A DNA stretch of 6,859 nt, from assembly GCA_013002105.1 (NCBI GenBank), contig JABDKS010000173.1, forward strand, positions 1 to 6,859, written 5' to 3'. Below are positions 1 through 5,201 of this stretch, one piece after another (within the stretch, counting starts at the first letter, position 1; each line of letters opens with the position of its first letter). This DNA comes from Pirellulaceae bacterium (GTDB lineage: Bacteria; Planctomycetota; Planctomycetia; Pirellulales; Pirellulaceae). The position numbers and the translations under genes were made by a program. The notes beneath the pieces were generated by a model that searched no databases, was not told the origin of the DNA, and saw nothing but the letters and a program-made list of their open reading frames with translations.

Positions 1-232
1 TCGCAACACCGAGGAGTACAAGGACTGTGATATTTGTGCCAACGATATCTTCCGCGACTCATGGGCCGAATCGGGTGTCCAACGTCGTGCGTTTTCGGCA
101 CCGCCTGCGGCGAATGCATCCGCGGCAAACGGCACATCATCCGGTAGCGGATTGCCAGCGGGAATCAACGAAGAACAGCTGGTCAAATTGATTACCGACG
201 AAGTGATCCGACAAATGCAAACTGCATCGTGA
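1..232 (+). CDS. C-terminal end of a probable microcompartment cargo enzyme (perhaps class II aldolase), partial
   Basis: The gene enters from the left edge in frame 2 and ends at TGA 230-232, leaving 76 residues. The visible part has three zones: a hydrophilic segment with two close cysteines (DCDICANDIFRDSW, about residues 8-21), an Ala/Ser/Gly/Pro linker (about residues 32-55), and a terminal amphipathic helix with the sequence INEEQLVKLITDEVIRQM. A flexible linker followed by a helix of this kind is how encapsulation peptides on bacterial microcompartment cargo look. The next gene is a lactate/malate dehydrogenase, a family I recall from planctomycete (PVM-type) microcompartment loci. From that context a class II (fuculose/rhamnulose phosphate) aldolase is my first guess, but the catalytic domain is outside the window. 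An aldehyde dehydrogenase or another cargo enzyme is possible. No shell protein gene is visible here. Confidence 0.6.
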   Translation, partial: RNTEEYKDCDICANDIFRDSWAESGVQRRAFSAPPAANASAANGTSSGSGLPAGINEEQLVKLITDEVIRQMQTAS

Positions 233-271
233 TCGGATTTCCGCGTCCGGTTTGGCTGCGTCGGCAGTTCA

Positions 272-326
272 CAACTCAGACTCTTAGCAACTCAGACTCT
301 TAGCAACACAGACTCTTAGCAACACA
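272..326. repeat. 16-bp tandem repeat, about 3.4 copies
   Basis: Three consecutive units start at 272, 288 and 304. The first two are identical (CAACTCAGACTCTTAG), the third has one change (CAACACAGACTCTTAG), and a 7-base partial fourth copy (CAACACA) follows at 320-326. The array lies wholly in the 117-bp gap between the two + strand genes and ends 23 bp before the dehydrogenase start. It may have grown by replication slippage. It would lie in the leader of the dehydrogenase message. No function can be read from it. Confidence 0.9.
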
Positions 327-349
327 ACTATCGAGAGACAGCATAGAAG

Positions 350-1285
350 ATGAAAGTTTCAATCATTGGTGGCGGCGGACTGGTCGGATCGTGCGCCGGG
401 TTTGCTTTGCAGTGCGGCGGCATCGTTCGCGAAATCGCTCTGCTGGACGTAAATCAGGAGATGGCGGTCGGTCAAGCGCTCGACATGCAACACGGCGGCC
501 CCAGTGTGGCCGATCAATGCATCAGTGGCGGCGGCTACGAACACATCCCTGACAGTGACGTGATTTGCATTACGGCCGGATTACGTCGTAAGCCCGATGA
601 ATCGCGTTTGGATCTGATCAATCGCAACACGGACCTGTTTGTCCAAATTCTGAACGATGTCAAAGCGGCGGGGCCCAAACCGTCGGCAATCGTCGTCGTC
701 GTCAGCAACCCCGTCGACATCTTGACCTACTTGGCAGCGGTCAAGCTGGGACTGCCCACCGAACAGGTGATCGGCCTGGGGACGCAATTGGACACGATTC
801 GGTTCTGTTCGCTCATCGCCCAGCAGCTCAAAGCACCTCCTACGCAGACGAAGGCTTTGATCCTTGGTGAGCACGGTGAATCGATGGTTCCGATTTGGAG
901 CAGTGCAACCATTGCCGGTTTGCCGCTTGATAAGTACCCGGGGTGGTCGCAATCGCTACAAAATCAGTTGTTCACACGGACACGCGGCAGTGGCGCGGAA
1001 GTGATCAAACGAAAGGGTGGAGCCGGATTCGCCGTTGGGATCGCCATTCGCGATGTTATCGAAGCGATAGCGCTTGATCGTCGTTGTGTGCTACCAGTAA
1101 GTAGCGTGATCAAGGGCTGTTACGGAATTCGCGACGTGGCGTTGTCCGTTCCAACCGTGGTCGGTCGCACCGGCGTGATGAAACAAATGGAGATCGAACT
1201 TTGGCCGAAGGAAGTTCAAGGGTTGCGAGCGAGTGGTGCAGCGCTCAGAAAAACTCTCCAAATTGTGCTCAACCGGGTGGCGTGA
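350..1285 (+). CDS. Lactate/malate dehydrogenase family protein (NAD-dependent 2-hydroxyacid dehydrogenase)
   Basis: This 311-residue protein has the normal length of the LDH/MDH family, which interconverts 2-oxo acids and L-2-hydroxy acids with NAD(H) in the cytoplasm. Visible landmarks are the Rossmann loop IIGGGGLVGS (5-14), the adenosine-binding Asp33 in LLDVN, the mobile loop TAGLRRKPDESR (75-86), Asn120 in SNPVDI, Asp148 and Arg151 in QLDTIR, and catalytic His175 in GEHGES, so the active site is complete. The residue that separates lactate (Gln) from malate (Arg) enzymes is Arg80, and the position of LDH Thr246 is Ala225, both malate-like; the GTxLD stretch (144-148) is LDH-like. Substrate is therefore uncertain. 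The upstream gene, 117 bp away on the same strand, has an encapsulation-like tail, so this enzyme may recycle NAD(H) for a microcompartment pathway (inference). ATG 350 has only a weak purine-rich stretch before it, and no usable earlier start is evident. Confidence 0.93.
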   Translation: MKVSIIGGGGLVGSCAGFALQCGGIVREIALLDVNQEMAVGQALDMQHGGPSVADQCISGGGYEHIPDSDVICITAGLRRKPDESRLDLINRNTDLFVQILNDVKAAGPKPSAIVVVVSNPVDILTYLAAVKLGLPTEQVIGLGTQLDTIRFCSLIAQQLKAPPTQTKALILGEHGESMVPIWSSATIAGLPLDKYPGWSQSLQNQLFTRTRGSGAEVIKRKGGAGFAVGIAIRDVIEAIALDRRCVLPVSSVIKGCYGIRDVALSVPTVVGRTGVMKQMEIELWPKEVQGLRASGAALRKTLQIVLNRVA

Positions 1286-1300
1286 GAACGTCAGCAAAGT

Positions 1301-1448
1301 AAAGTGTTCACTCGAAGGTTGGGCCACCATGAATTCGTGACTCACGCATCTGTTCAGTACAGATGCAGAACCCCAACGAATTGCAGCAAAATGCTTTGAA
1401 ACGGGGTTACAGGGGACAGAGGAACACTTTTTAACGGCTGTGTAACCT
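1301..1448. repeat. Nested inverted repeats, possible REP/MITE-like remnant
   Basis: Outer 9-bp arms AAAGTGTTC (1301-1309) and GAACACTTT (1422-1430) bracket several smaller pairs: an 8-bp hairpin at 1346-1366, AACCCC (1369-1374) with GGGGTT (1403-1408), and GGTTACA (1405-1411) with TGTAACC (1441-1447). The right end contains ACAGGGGACAGAGGAACAC (1410-1428). Read on the other strand, its CTGTCCCC core resembles palindromic repeats that accompany REP-associated Y1 transposases, from memory and not checked. No transposase gene and no clear target duplication are present. Confidence 0.4.
1346..1366. repeat. Perfect 8-bp hairpin after the dehydrogenase gene
   Basis: GCATCTGT (1346-1353) and ACAGATGC (1359-1366) are exact reverse complements around the 5-base loop TCAGT. 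The hairpin begins 61 bp after the dehydrogenase stop. There is no T run behind it, so if it helps end or protect the transcript it does so without the classic intrinsic-terminator form. Confidence 0.65.
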
Positions 1449-1460
1449 TGTATTCCTGTG

Positions 1461-1483
1461 GCTCCCTTTCAGAGCATTTTTTT
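1461..1483 (+). terminator. Possible weak intrinsic terminator for the dehydrogenase transcript
   Basis: GCTC (1461-1464) pairs with GAGC (1472-1475), and seven T residues follow at 1477-1483. The stem is only 4 bp, so the call rests mainly on the T run and on the position downstream of the + strand gene (176 bp after its stop) and before the convergent - strand gene. Confidence 0.35.
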
Positions 1484-1498
1484 CGCGGATACGAAGTC

Positions 1499-1524
1499 GA
1501 TCCCGAGATCGATTGGTCGGGATC
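1499..1524 (-). terminator. Strong hairpin beyond the anti-sigma-like gene, possible terminator without T run
   Basis: GATCCCGA (1499-1506) and TCGGGATC (1517-1524) form a perfect 8-bp stem around a 10-base loop. For the - strand gene ending at 1586 this lies 62 bases past the stop, a typical place for a 3' hairpin. The bases after it on the - strand are not T-rich, so termination by this element alone is uncertain. Its right arm overlaps the first unit of the 19-bp repeat. Confidence 0.45.
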
Positions 1525-1595
1525 TGAACTTTCCAACGAGATCCGATCTGTCCAACGGAATCCGATCTTTCCAACGAGATCTGATCTATCGAACC
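1520..1595. repeat. 19-bp tandem repeat, four imperfect units, rich in GATC
   Basis: Units run 1520-1538, 1539-1557, 1558-1576 and 1577-1595, with consensus close to AGATCTGATCTTTCCAACG. The first three end in CCAACG and the fourth in GAACC. The stretch 1499-1586, which includes the adjacent hairpin, holds eight GATC tetranucleotides (1499, 1507, 1521, 1540, 1545, 1564, 1578, 1583). The last unit overlaps the 3' end of the - strand gene and contains its TAG stop (complement of 1586-1588). No equal-length spacers exist, so this is not a CRISPR array. Confidence 0.85.
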
Positions 1596-2854
1596 AGAAT
1601 CAGTAGCTGCGAGAGCTGGTCCGGTCCATCGCTATTGGACGGTGCGGTCGCCGGAATCGCATCGCCATGGATCGGCAAATAGCTTTGCGAACTCAATTCG
1701 CGGGCGACGGTGCTGACAGCGTCCCCCCGCAATTGCCACGACGTGTCGTGACGGACGGACGTTGGATCGATTTCTTTGAGCGATTGTGCGATACGACGTA
1801 CCGGTGGCGTCATCACCAGACCCAATCCCACCGACTGGACGCCTTCGACGTCACGGATCAGATTTCCGATGAGAACATCGATTTTCTTTCCCGGAGCTTC
1901 CAGGTAAAAGACTCGCGTTCCATCAACCAATTCTTGATTACCTTTCATTGATTCCGCGATAGAGCTGACCATCTTGTCGCTCACCACTTTCTCTTCGATC
2001 GCCTTGATCGATGAATTCCGCATCGCCTCCTGGACGGCGTGAGACAACCGGCCTGATTCGGTCAACTGTACGTTGATGGCGAGAACACCCGAGAGACCCT
2101 GCATCTGTTCCAGCAACTCCGCTTCGGTTGGCAACCGATTCGTTGCCGTCGGTTCAACGCCGGGGGACTTTGAATTGTTGTTCGCGACAGCCTGGTCGGG
2201 CGACGTGGCCATAGCGGGATCGGTGGCCGATGTGGGGTCACTGATCGTATCTGGAGGCACCCGATCTGTCGTTGGAGTTTCCGGAGTCATTACGATGGCT
2301 GAATCCAATGGATCGCTTCCGGGAGCAAACTCCGTTGGTCCATTGGGGATCTTGTTGCCATCAGGACTGGGGACGTCGATCGGATCGGTCGTCTGGGGTA
2401 CGGCTTGAGTGACAATGGAATTGCCCGGATTCTGATTGACGGGATCGTTCTGCTGATCTGACTGAAACACGACGATCGCGACGGCGATGGAGGCAGCCAA
2501 TGCCACCATGGCGGTAACGGCTTTGGCGAGGGTGATTCCCTTGGCCGGTTCGGTAGTGCTGGGTTGTTCGGCGACACGCAGCAACGGATGGTCTTCAGCC
2601 AGTCCTTCTGTTCGGGCCTGTGCAACAGCAGCACCCAAAACACGGTCGGCGAAGCCATCATCCAGGCGGAAGGGAGCGTCGGCACGACTGATGTCTCGCA
2701 AGGTGCCACGAATGCGGCGCAAGTCCTCTAATTCGTGAGCAACATCGACATCGTCTTGTAAGAGACGTTCGACTTGTTCACGCTCGTCATTGCTGAGGAC
2801 ATCATCCAAATATCCACTTAGCAGTTGATCGAGAATATCTCTTGGAACTGACAT
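1586..2854 (-). CDS. Anti-sigma-factor-like single-pass membrane protein
   Basis: The 422-residue product reads as three parts. Residues 4-76 form a helical, charged domain (LLSGYLDDVL, then Glu/Asp/Arg-rich helices, then DDGFADRVL) like the cytoplasmic domains of planctomycete anti-sigma factors. The HxxxCxxC zinc motif of the ZAS class is absent, and the protein has no cysteine. Residues 107-130 are a hydrophobic membrane span. Residues 131-242 are a Pro/Thr/Asp/Asn-rich linker, presumably extracytoplasmic, followed by a mixed alpha/beta domain (about 243-395) that I do not recognise but that could be a sensor. The expected job is to hold a sigma factor at the membrane until a signal arrives, but no sigma factor gene adjoins it: the upstream neighbour is a divergent methyltransferase. 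ATG 2854 has no good Shine-Dalgarno sequence. The sigma-binding role is inferred from the N-terminal pattern. Confidence 0.8.
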   Translation of the reverse strand: MSVPRDILDQLLSGYLDDVLSNDEREQVERLLQDDVDVAHELEDLRRIRGTLRDISRADAPFRLDDGFADRVLGAAVAQARTEGLAEDHPLLRVAEQPSTTEPAKGITLAKAVTAMVALAASIAVAIVVFQSDQQNDPVNQNPGNSIVTQAVPQTTDPIDVPSPDGNKIPNGPTEFAPGSDPLDSAIVMTPETPTTDRVPPDTISDPTSATDPAMATSPDQAVANNNSKSPGVEPTATNRLPTEAELLEQMQGLSGVLAINVQLTESGRLSHAVQEAMRNSSIKAIEEKVVSDKMVSSIAESMKGNQELVDGTRVFYLEAPGKKIDVLIGNLIRDVEGVQSVGLGLVMTPPVRRIAQSLKEIDPTSVRHDTSWQLRGDAVSTVARELSSQSYLPIHGDAIPATAPSNSDGPDQLSQLLILVR

Positions 2855-2916
2855 TTCTAAAAAACACCGTTTGGCCGCGGTTTCGCAGGCTGAAATGCCG
2901 CGTTGATCTGCGGCGA

Positions 2917-2934
2917 GGTACTTTCGGGTACTTT
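2917..2934. promoter_or_regulatory. Direct repeat GGTACTTT x2 spaced one helical turn
   Basis: GGTACTTT occurs at 2917-2924 and again at 2927-2934, exactly 10 bp apart, 63-80 bp upstream of the anti-sigma-like gene's ATG. Same-face half sites of this type are typical of dimeric regulator binding. The role is a guess from spacing and position. Confidence 0.3.
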
Positions 2935-3036
2935 TGCGATGATCCGGCCTTCAAACGCCGCAGCATCATACCTTTGTTTTCTTCGGCAAGCTTCTTTGCT
3001 CTCCGATAACGATCCGATGCTTTCCAGGTGGCCAAA

Positions 3037-3066
3037 GTTCCCCGGGACCGGGCCGATCGGGTGAAC
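3037..3066. repeat. Inverted repeat with one-base bulge
   Basis: GTTCCCCG (3037-3044) can pair with CGGG (3058-3061) and GAAC (3063-3066), leaving a single bulged T at 3062 and a 13-base GC-rich loop. It lies between the divergent genes and could be an operator or a leader hairpin. Confidence 0.4.
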
Positions 3067-3120
3067 AATACCCAAAAAAACCGTGATTTCCGCTGGTTTT
3101 CTCCGGAATCGATCCCGCGA

Positions 3121-3141
3121 AACCTACCTTTTACGTAGGTT
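3121..3141. promoter_or_regulatory. Perfect 7-bp palindrome, candidate operator or leader hairpin
   Basis: AACCTAC (3121-3127) and GTAGGTT (3135-3141) are exact reverse complements around the loop CTTTTAC. It lies 118 bp before my chosen methyltransferase start and 267 bp before the divergent gene's start, so it could be an operator or a structured leader. No T run follows, which argues against a terminator. Confidence 0.4.
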
Positions 3142-3258
3142 CTGCTACTCTCTTTCGGTTCCAAATCTTGGCTTTTGAAGCCCCCAAACACGTGTGATGA
3201 GTTTCACAAAGTATCCCGCGTGGTCACGATGCCCCCAATGCGTCCCTCTGGCGAATTG

Positions 3259-4089
3259 ATGAATCACGACGAGATCCTGCGTACGAATCGGCAAGTCTAT
3301 GACGCGATGGCCGCCGCCAACGATCCATTGTGTCGGCCTGCAAAAGAAGATGAATTGTCCGAGCCATTGGCGACGGTCGATGCCGGCGGATGGCTAGGTA
3401 ATTCGATTGTCGGCCAAAAGGTGCTCTGTTTGGCTGCCGGCGGCGGACGCCAGAGTTCGCTGTACGCCGCTGCCGGAGCCGAGGTAACGGTTGTCGATTT
3501 AAGTGGTGCGATGTTGGAATTAGATCGACGTGTCGCGCAGCAACGCGGTTTTTCGGTCCGACTGTTGGAGACATCGATGGAGGACCTGTCAGGCCTTCGC
3601 GACGGCGAATTTGATCTTGTGATCCATCCGGTCAGTACCTGTTACGTACCCGACGTCAGGCCGGTGTTTGCCGAGGTCGCTCGCGTGCTTCGTGTCGGCG
3701 GCCTCTATATCAGCCAGCACAAACAGCCGACCAGTTTGCAGTCGTCGACGCAGCGGGGCGGCGAATGTTATGAAATCCGTCACGCGTACTATCGCGACAC
3801 GGCCGTCCCAGAGCCCGCCGCGGTGACACGCACATCCCGACGATTACGCGAAGCTGGTGCGGTGGAGTTTCTGCACCGCTGGGAACAATTGGTCGGGCTG
3901 ATGTGCCGCGCGGGATTTGTGATCGAAGATTTGATCGAACCGATGCATGCGAAACCGCAAGCGTCACGTGATTCTTTTGCCGATCGAGCAACGTATGTTC
4001 CACCCTATGTCAGGATCAAAGCACGCCGGCATACTGGCAACCGAGATGACGCACAGGTGAACAGATCGTTGTGGCTTCCGGACGCTTGA
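3259..4089 (+). CDS. Class I SAM-dependent methyltransferase
   Basis: The reading gives 276 residues from ATG 3259, a normal size for class I methyltransferases. Motif I is LCLAAGGGRQS (about 56-66), the glycine-rich SAM loop. The acidic residue that binds the SAM ribose follows in VTVVDLS (Asp80). A motif IV-like FDLVIHP (about 118-124) and a post-motif ARVLRVGGLYISQH (about 141-154) complete the Rossmann core. The C-terminal third, rich in Arg and His, probably shapes the substrate pocket, and no known substrate can be assigned. Start choice: MNHDEILRTNRQVYDAM looks like the natural N-terminus, but ATG 3229, ATG 3238 and TTG 3175 are in frame. None has a strong ribosome binding site. The gene stands alone, divergent from the anti-sigma-like gene and convergent with the pseudopilin operon. 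Confidence 0.88.
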   Translation: MNHDEILRTNRQVYDAMAAANDPLCRPAKEDELSEPLATVDAGGWLGNSIVGQKVLCLAAGGGRQSSLYAAAGAEVTVVDLSGAMLELDRRVAQQRGFSVRLLETSMEDLSGLRDGEFDLVIHPVSTCYVPDVRPVFAEVARVLRVGGLYISQHKQPTSLQSSTQRGGECYEIRHAYYRDTAVPEPAAVTRTSRRLREAGAVEFLHRWEQLVGLMCRAGFVIEDLIEPMHAKPQASRDSFADRATYVPPYVRIKARRHTGNRDDAQVNRSLWLPDA

Positions 4090-4188
4090 TCGGCGTTCAC
4101 GGTTTTGCAGCAATGGATTTGATTTTGAACCACGGCTTTGCGCTGGTAGGCACCGCGTTGATGCCTTGATTGATTACGAGCAAGTATT
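4090..4188. other. Convergent gap between methyltransferase and pseudopilin operon
   Basis: This 99-bp stretch lies between two convergent stop codons and should contain the ends of both transcripts. The only structure I find is an imperfect hairpin, GGCACC (4149-4154) with GATGCC (4160-4165), one mismatch, without a T run on either side. No classic intrinsic terminator is visible. Confidence 0.4.
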
Positions 4189-4632
4189 TCAGAAGCTTGC
4201 GGGTAACAGTGGGTAGGATCCAGCGGTTGCATCGGGTTCTGCCACGACCGTCCATTGAGTGCCTGACACCGTGTAGCTGATGCGATACAGCTGAGTGTTT
4301 CCGTTGACCGTATGGCTGTAGCGATAGTTTGTTGACGGCGGTGGATCGCCGGATTCCAGCCGGTCGCAGGCAATCGCAAGAACGGATACCGGGCCGGCGT
4401 TGTAGTCTTCGCTCGCGATCCTTGCCTGTTCCAAACGCAGGGCAGCGCTCAGATGCCGTTGATGAACTGCTGCGAATGCCGTGGACGTCAGAATAATGAC
4501 CATCACCAACAGCAGCGCATATCCGCGGCGCCTTTTTGCAGCTCGCCGATTACCGAACCGTTGATTCATGCGATTCGACGGCCGGTCGGCCAATGTTCGT
4601 GGTCGCTTGGGCGATCGTGGTTTGTCGTTCAT
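4189..4632 (-). CDS. GspK/PilX-like minor pseudopilin, short
   Basis: The 147-residue product has a long basic leader (about 37 residues, ending KRRRG), then the hydrophobic helix YALLLVMVIILTSTAFAAV (38-56). Processing would occur after Gly37. The residue at +5 of the mature protein is Leu, not the usual Glu; lack of Glu5 is characteristic of GspK-type tip pseudopilins, and the ALLLV pattern also matches PilX. The remaining roughly 90 residues are hydrophilic. Typical GspK proteins are more than twice as long, so the large alpha domain is missing and PilX-like is an equally good label. Its ATG 4632 overlaps the stop of the upstream gene as ATGA (4629-4632), which supports this start and translational coupling. 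It is the last gene of the leftward operon and would act in the inner membrane and periplasm at the pseudopilus tip. Confidence 0.75.
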   Translation of the reverse strand: MNDKPRSPKRPRTLADRPSNRMNQRFGNRRAAKRRRGYALLLVMVIILTSTAFAAVHQRHLSAALRLEQARIASEDYNAGPVSVLAIACDRLESGDPPPSTNYRYSHTVNGNTQLYRISYTVSGTQWTVVAEPDATAGSYPLLPASF

Positions 4633-5201
4633 AGCACATCCGATGTAACGAAGGTGTACGTTTCTGCGAAACCGGCCATTTCAAAATCGATCGAGATCGT
4701 GATATCGCCCGCGTTTGCGACAAAGTCGACATCGTCAACGTGTCGTGCGACGGTGTAAGTGTTGCCGCTGGTCAGGTCGCTGCGGATCAGACGATCGCCA
4801 TCGAGCGAGTAGATGATGACTCGATCCGGCAACACCCAATCGGCCGACGCGTCCTGGTCAGAATCGAAACAGAGGCGTAACTCATTTGTGTTGGGGATCA
4901 TACGACCGACCAAACGCCACTCGGCGCGGTCACCGCTCAGATCATCCGGCAATGTTCCGCCAAAATCGCGACGTAGTGATTCAATCGCTAATCTGGCTTC
5001 ACAAGCAACTTGTGTTTCGACAATGTTCGCTGCCATGTGCCGACTGACATCCATGGCAACGCCCGAAGCCATCACGACCAGCCCGGCTGCGATGATGGAT
5101 CCAATCGTGATCTCCAGCAAACTGAACCCTCGTCGACGTCGGGATGGACATCGTGAGCCGCGAGATTTGCGTCGGTTGTGTATCGGCGAACGGTCCATCA
5201 T
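4629..5201 (-). CDS. GspJ/PilW-like pseudopilin
   Basis: The 190-residue protein has a basic leader ending SRRRRG, a prepilin-peptidase site after Gly25, and the mature N-terminus FSLLEITIGSIIAAGLVVMA with the conserved Glu at +5 (Glu30). The N-terminal helix is followed by a small beta-rich domain (IIYSLDGDRLIRSDL, about 129-143) like the globular part of GspJ/PilW minor pseudopilins, whose usual size it matches. Its start overlaps the previous gene's stop as ATGA (5198-5201), and its own stop overlaps the next start, so the three small genes are translationally coupled. In type II secretion GspI, GspJ and GspK form the tip of the pseudopilus, and the gene order here fits that. Confidence 0.83.
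   Translation of the reverse strand: MMDRSPIHNRRKSRGSRCPSRRRRGFSLLEITIGSIIAAGLVVMASGVAMDVSRHMAANIVETQVACEARLAIESLRRDFGGTLPDDLSGDRAEWRLVGRMIPNTNELRLCFDSDQDASADWVLPDRVIIYSLDGDRLIRSDLTSGNTYTVARHVDDVDFVANAGDITISIDFEMAGFAETYTFVTSDVL

Larger units (their letters stand above)
2855..3228. other. Divergent intergenic region with palindromes, no convincing gene
   Basis: This stretch separates the - strand anti-sigma-like gene from the + strand methyltransferase and must hold promoters for both. I see no clear -35/-10 pair. It contains a 10-bp-spaced direct repeat (2917-2934), a bulged 8-bp inverted repeat (3037-3066) and a perfect 7-bp palindrome (3121-3141). The open frames on the - strand give Arg/Ser-rich products of low complexity without any recognisable domain and look non-coding. 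Confidence 0.6.

Noticed and set aside
581..952. 123-codon open frame on the - strand inside the dehydrogenase
   Set aside because: It is antisense to a gene with a complete active site and shows no protein motif.
1520..1595. Possible CRISPR array
   Set aside because: The units are contiguous 19-mers without unique spacers, so this is a tandem repeat.
1458..1682. 74-codon open frame on the + strand
   Set aside because: It runs through the hairpin and the 19-bp repeats and then antisense into the anti-sigma-like gene. The product is repeat-derived.
2073..2408. 111-codon open frame on the + strand inside the anti-sigma-like gene
   Set aside because: It is antisense to the low-complexity linker of the real gene, and its Gly/Ser/Val-rich product mirrors that composition.
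2802..3191. 129-codon open frame on the - strand upstream of the anti-sigma-like gene
   Set aside because: The product is Arg/Ser-rich without domains, overlaps the start of the 422-residue gene in another frame, and covers palindromes typical of regulatory DNA.
3175..3258. N-terminal extension of the methyltransferase from TTG 3175
   Set aside because: The added 28 residues have no recognisable pattern, start at a rare codon and begin close behind the palindrome at 3121-3141. ATG 3259 begins a more natural N-terminus. ATG 3229 stays possible.
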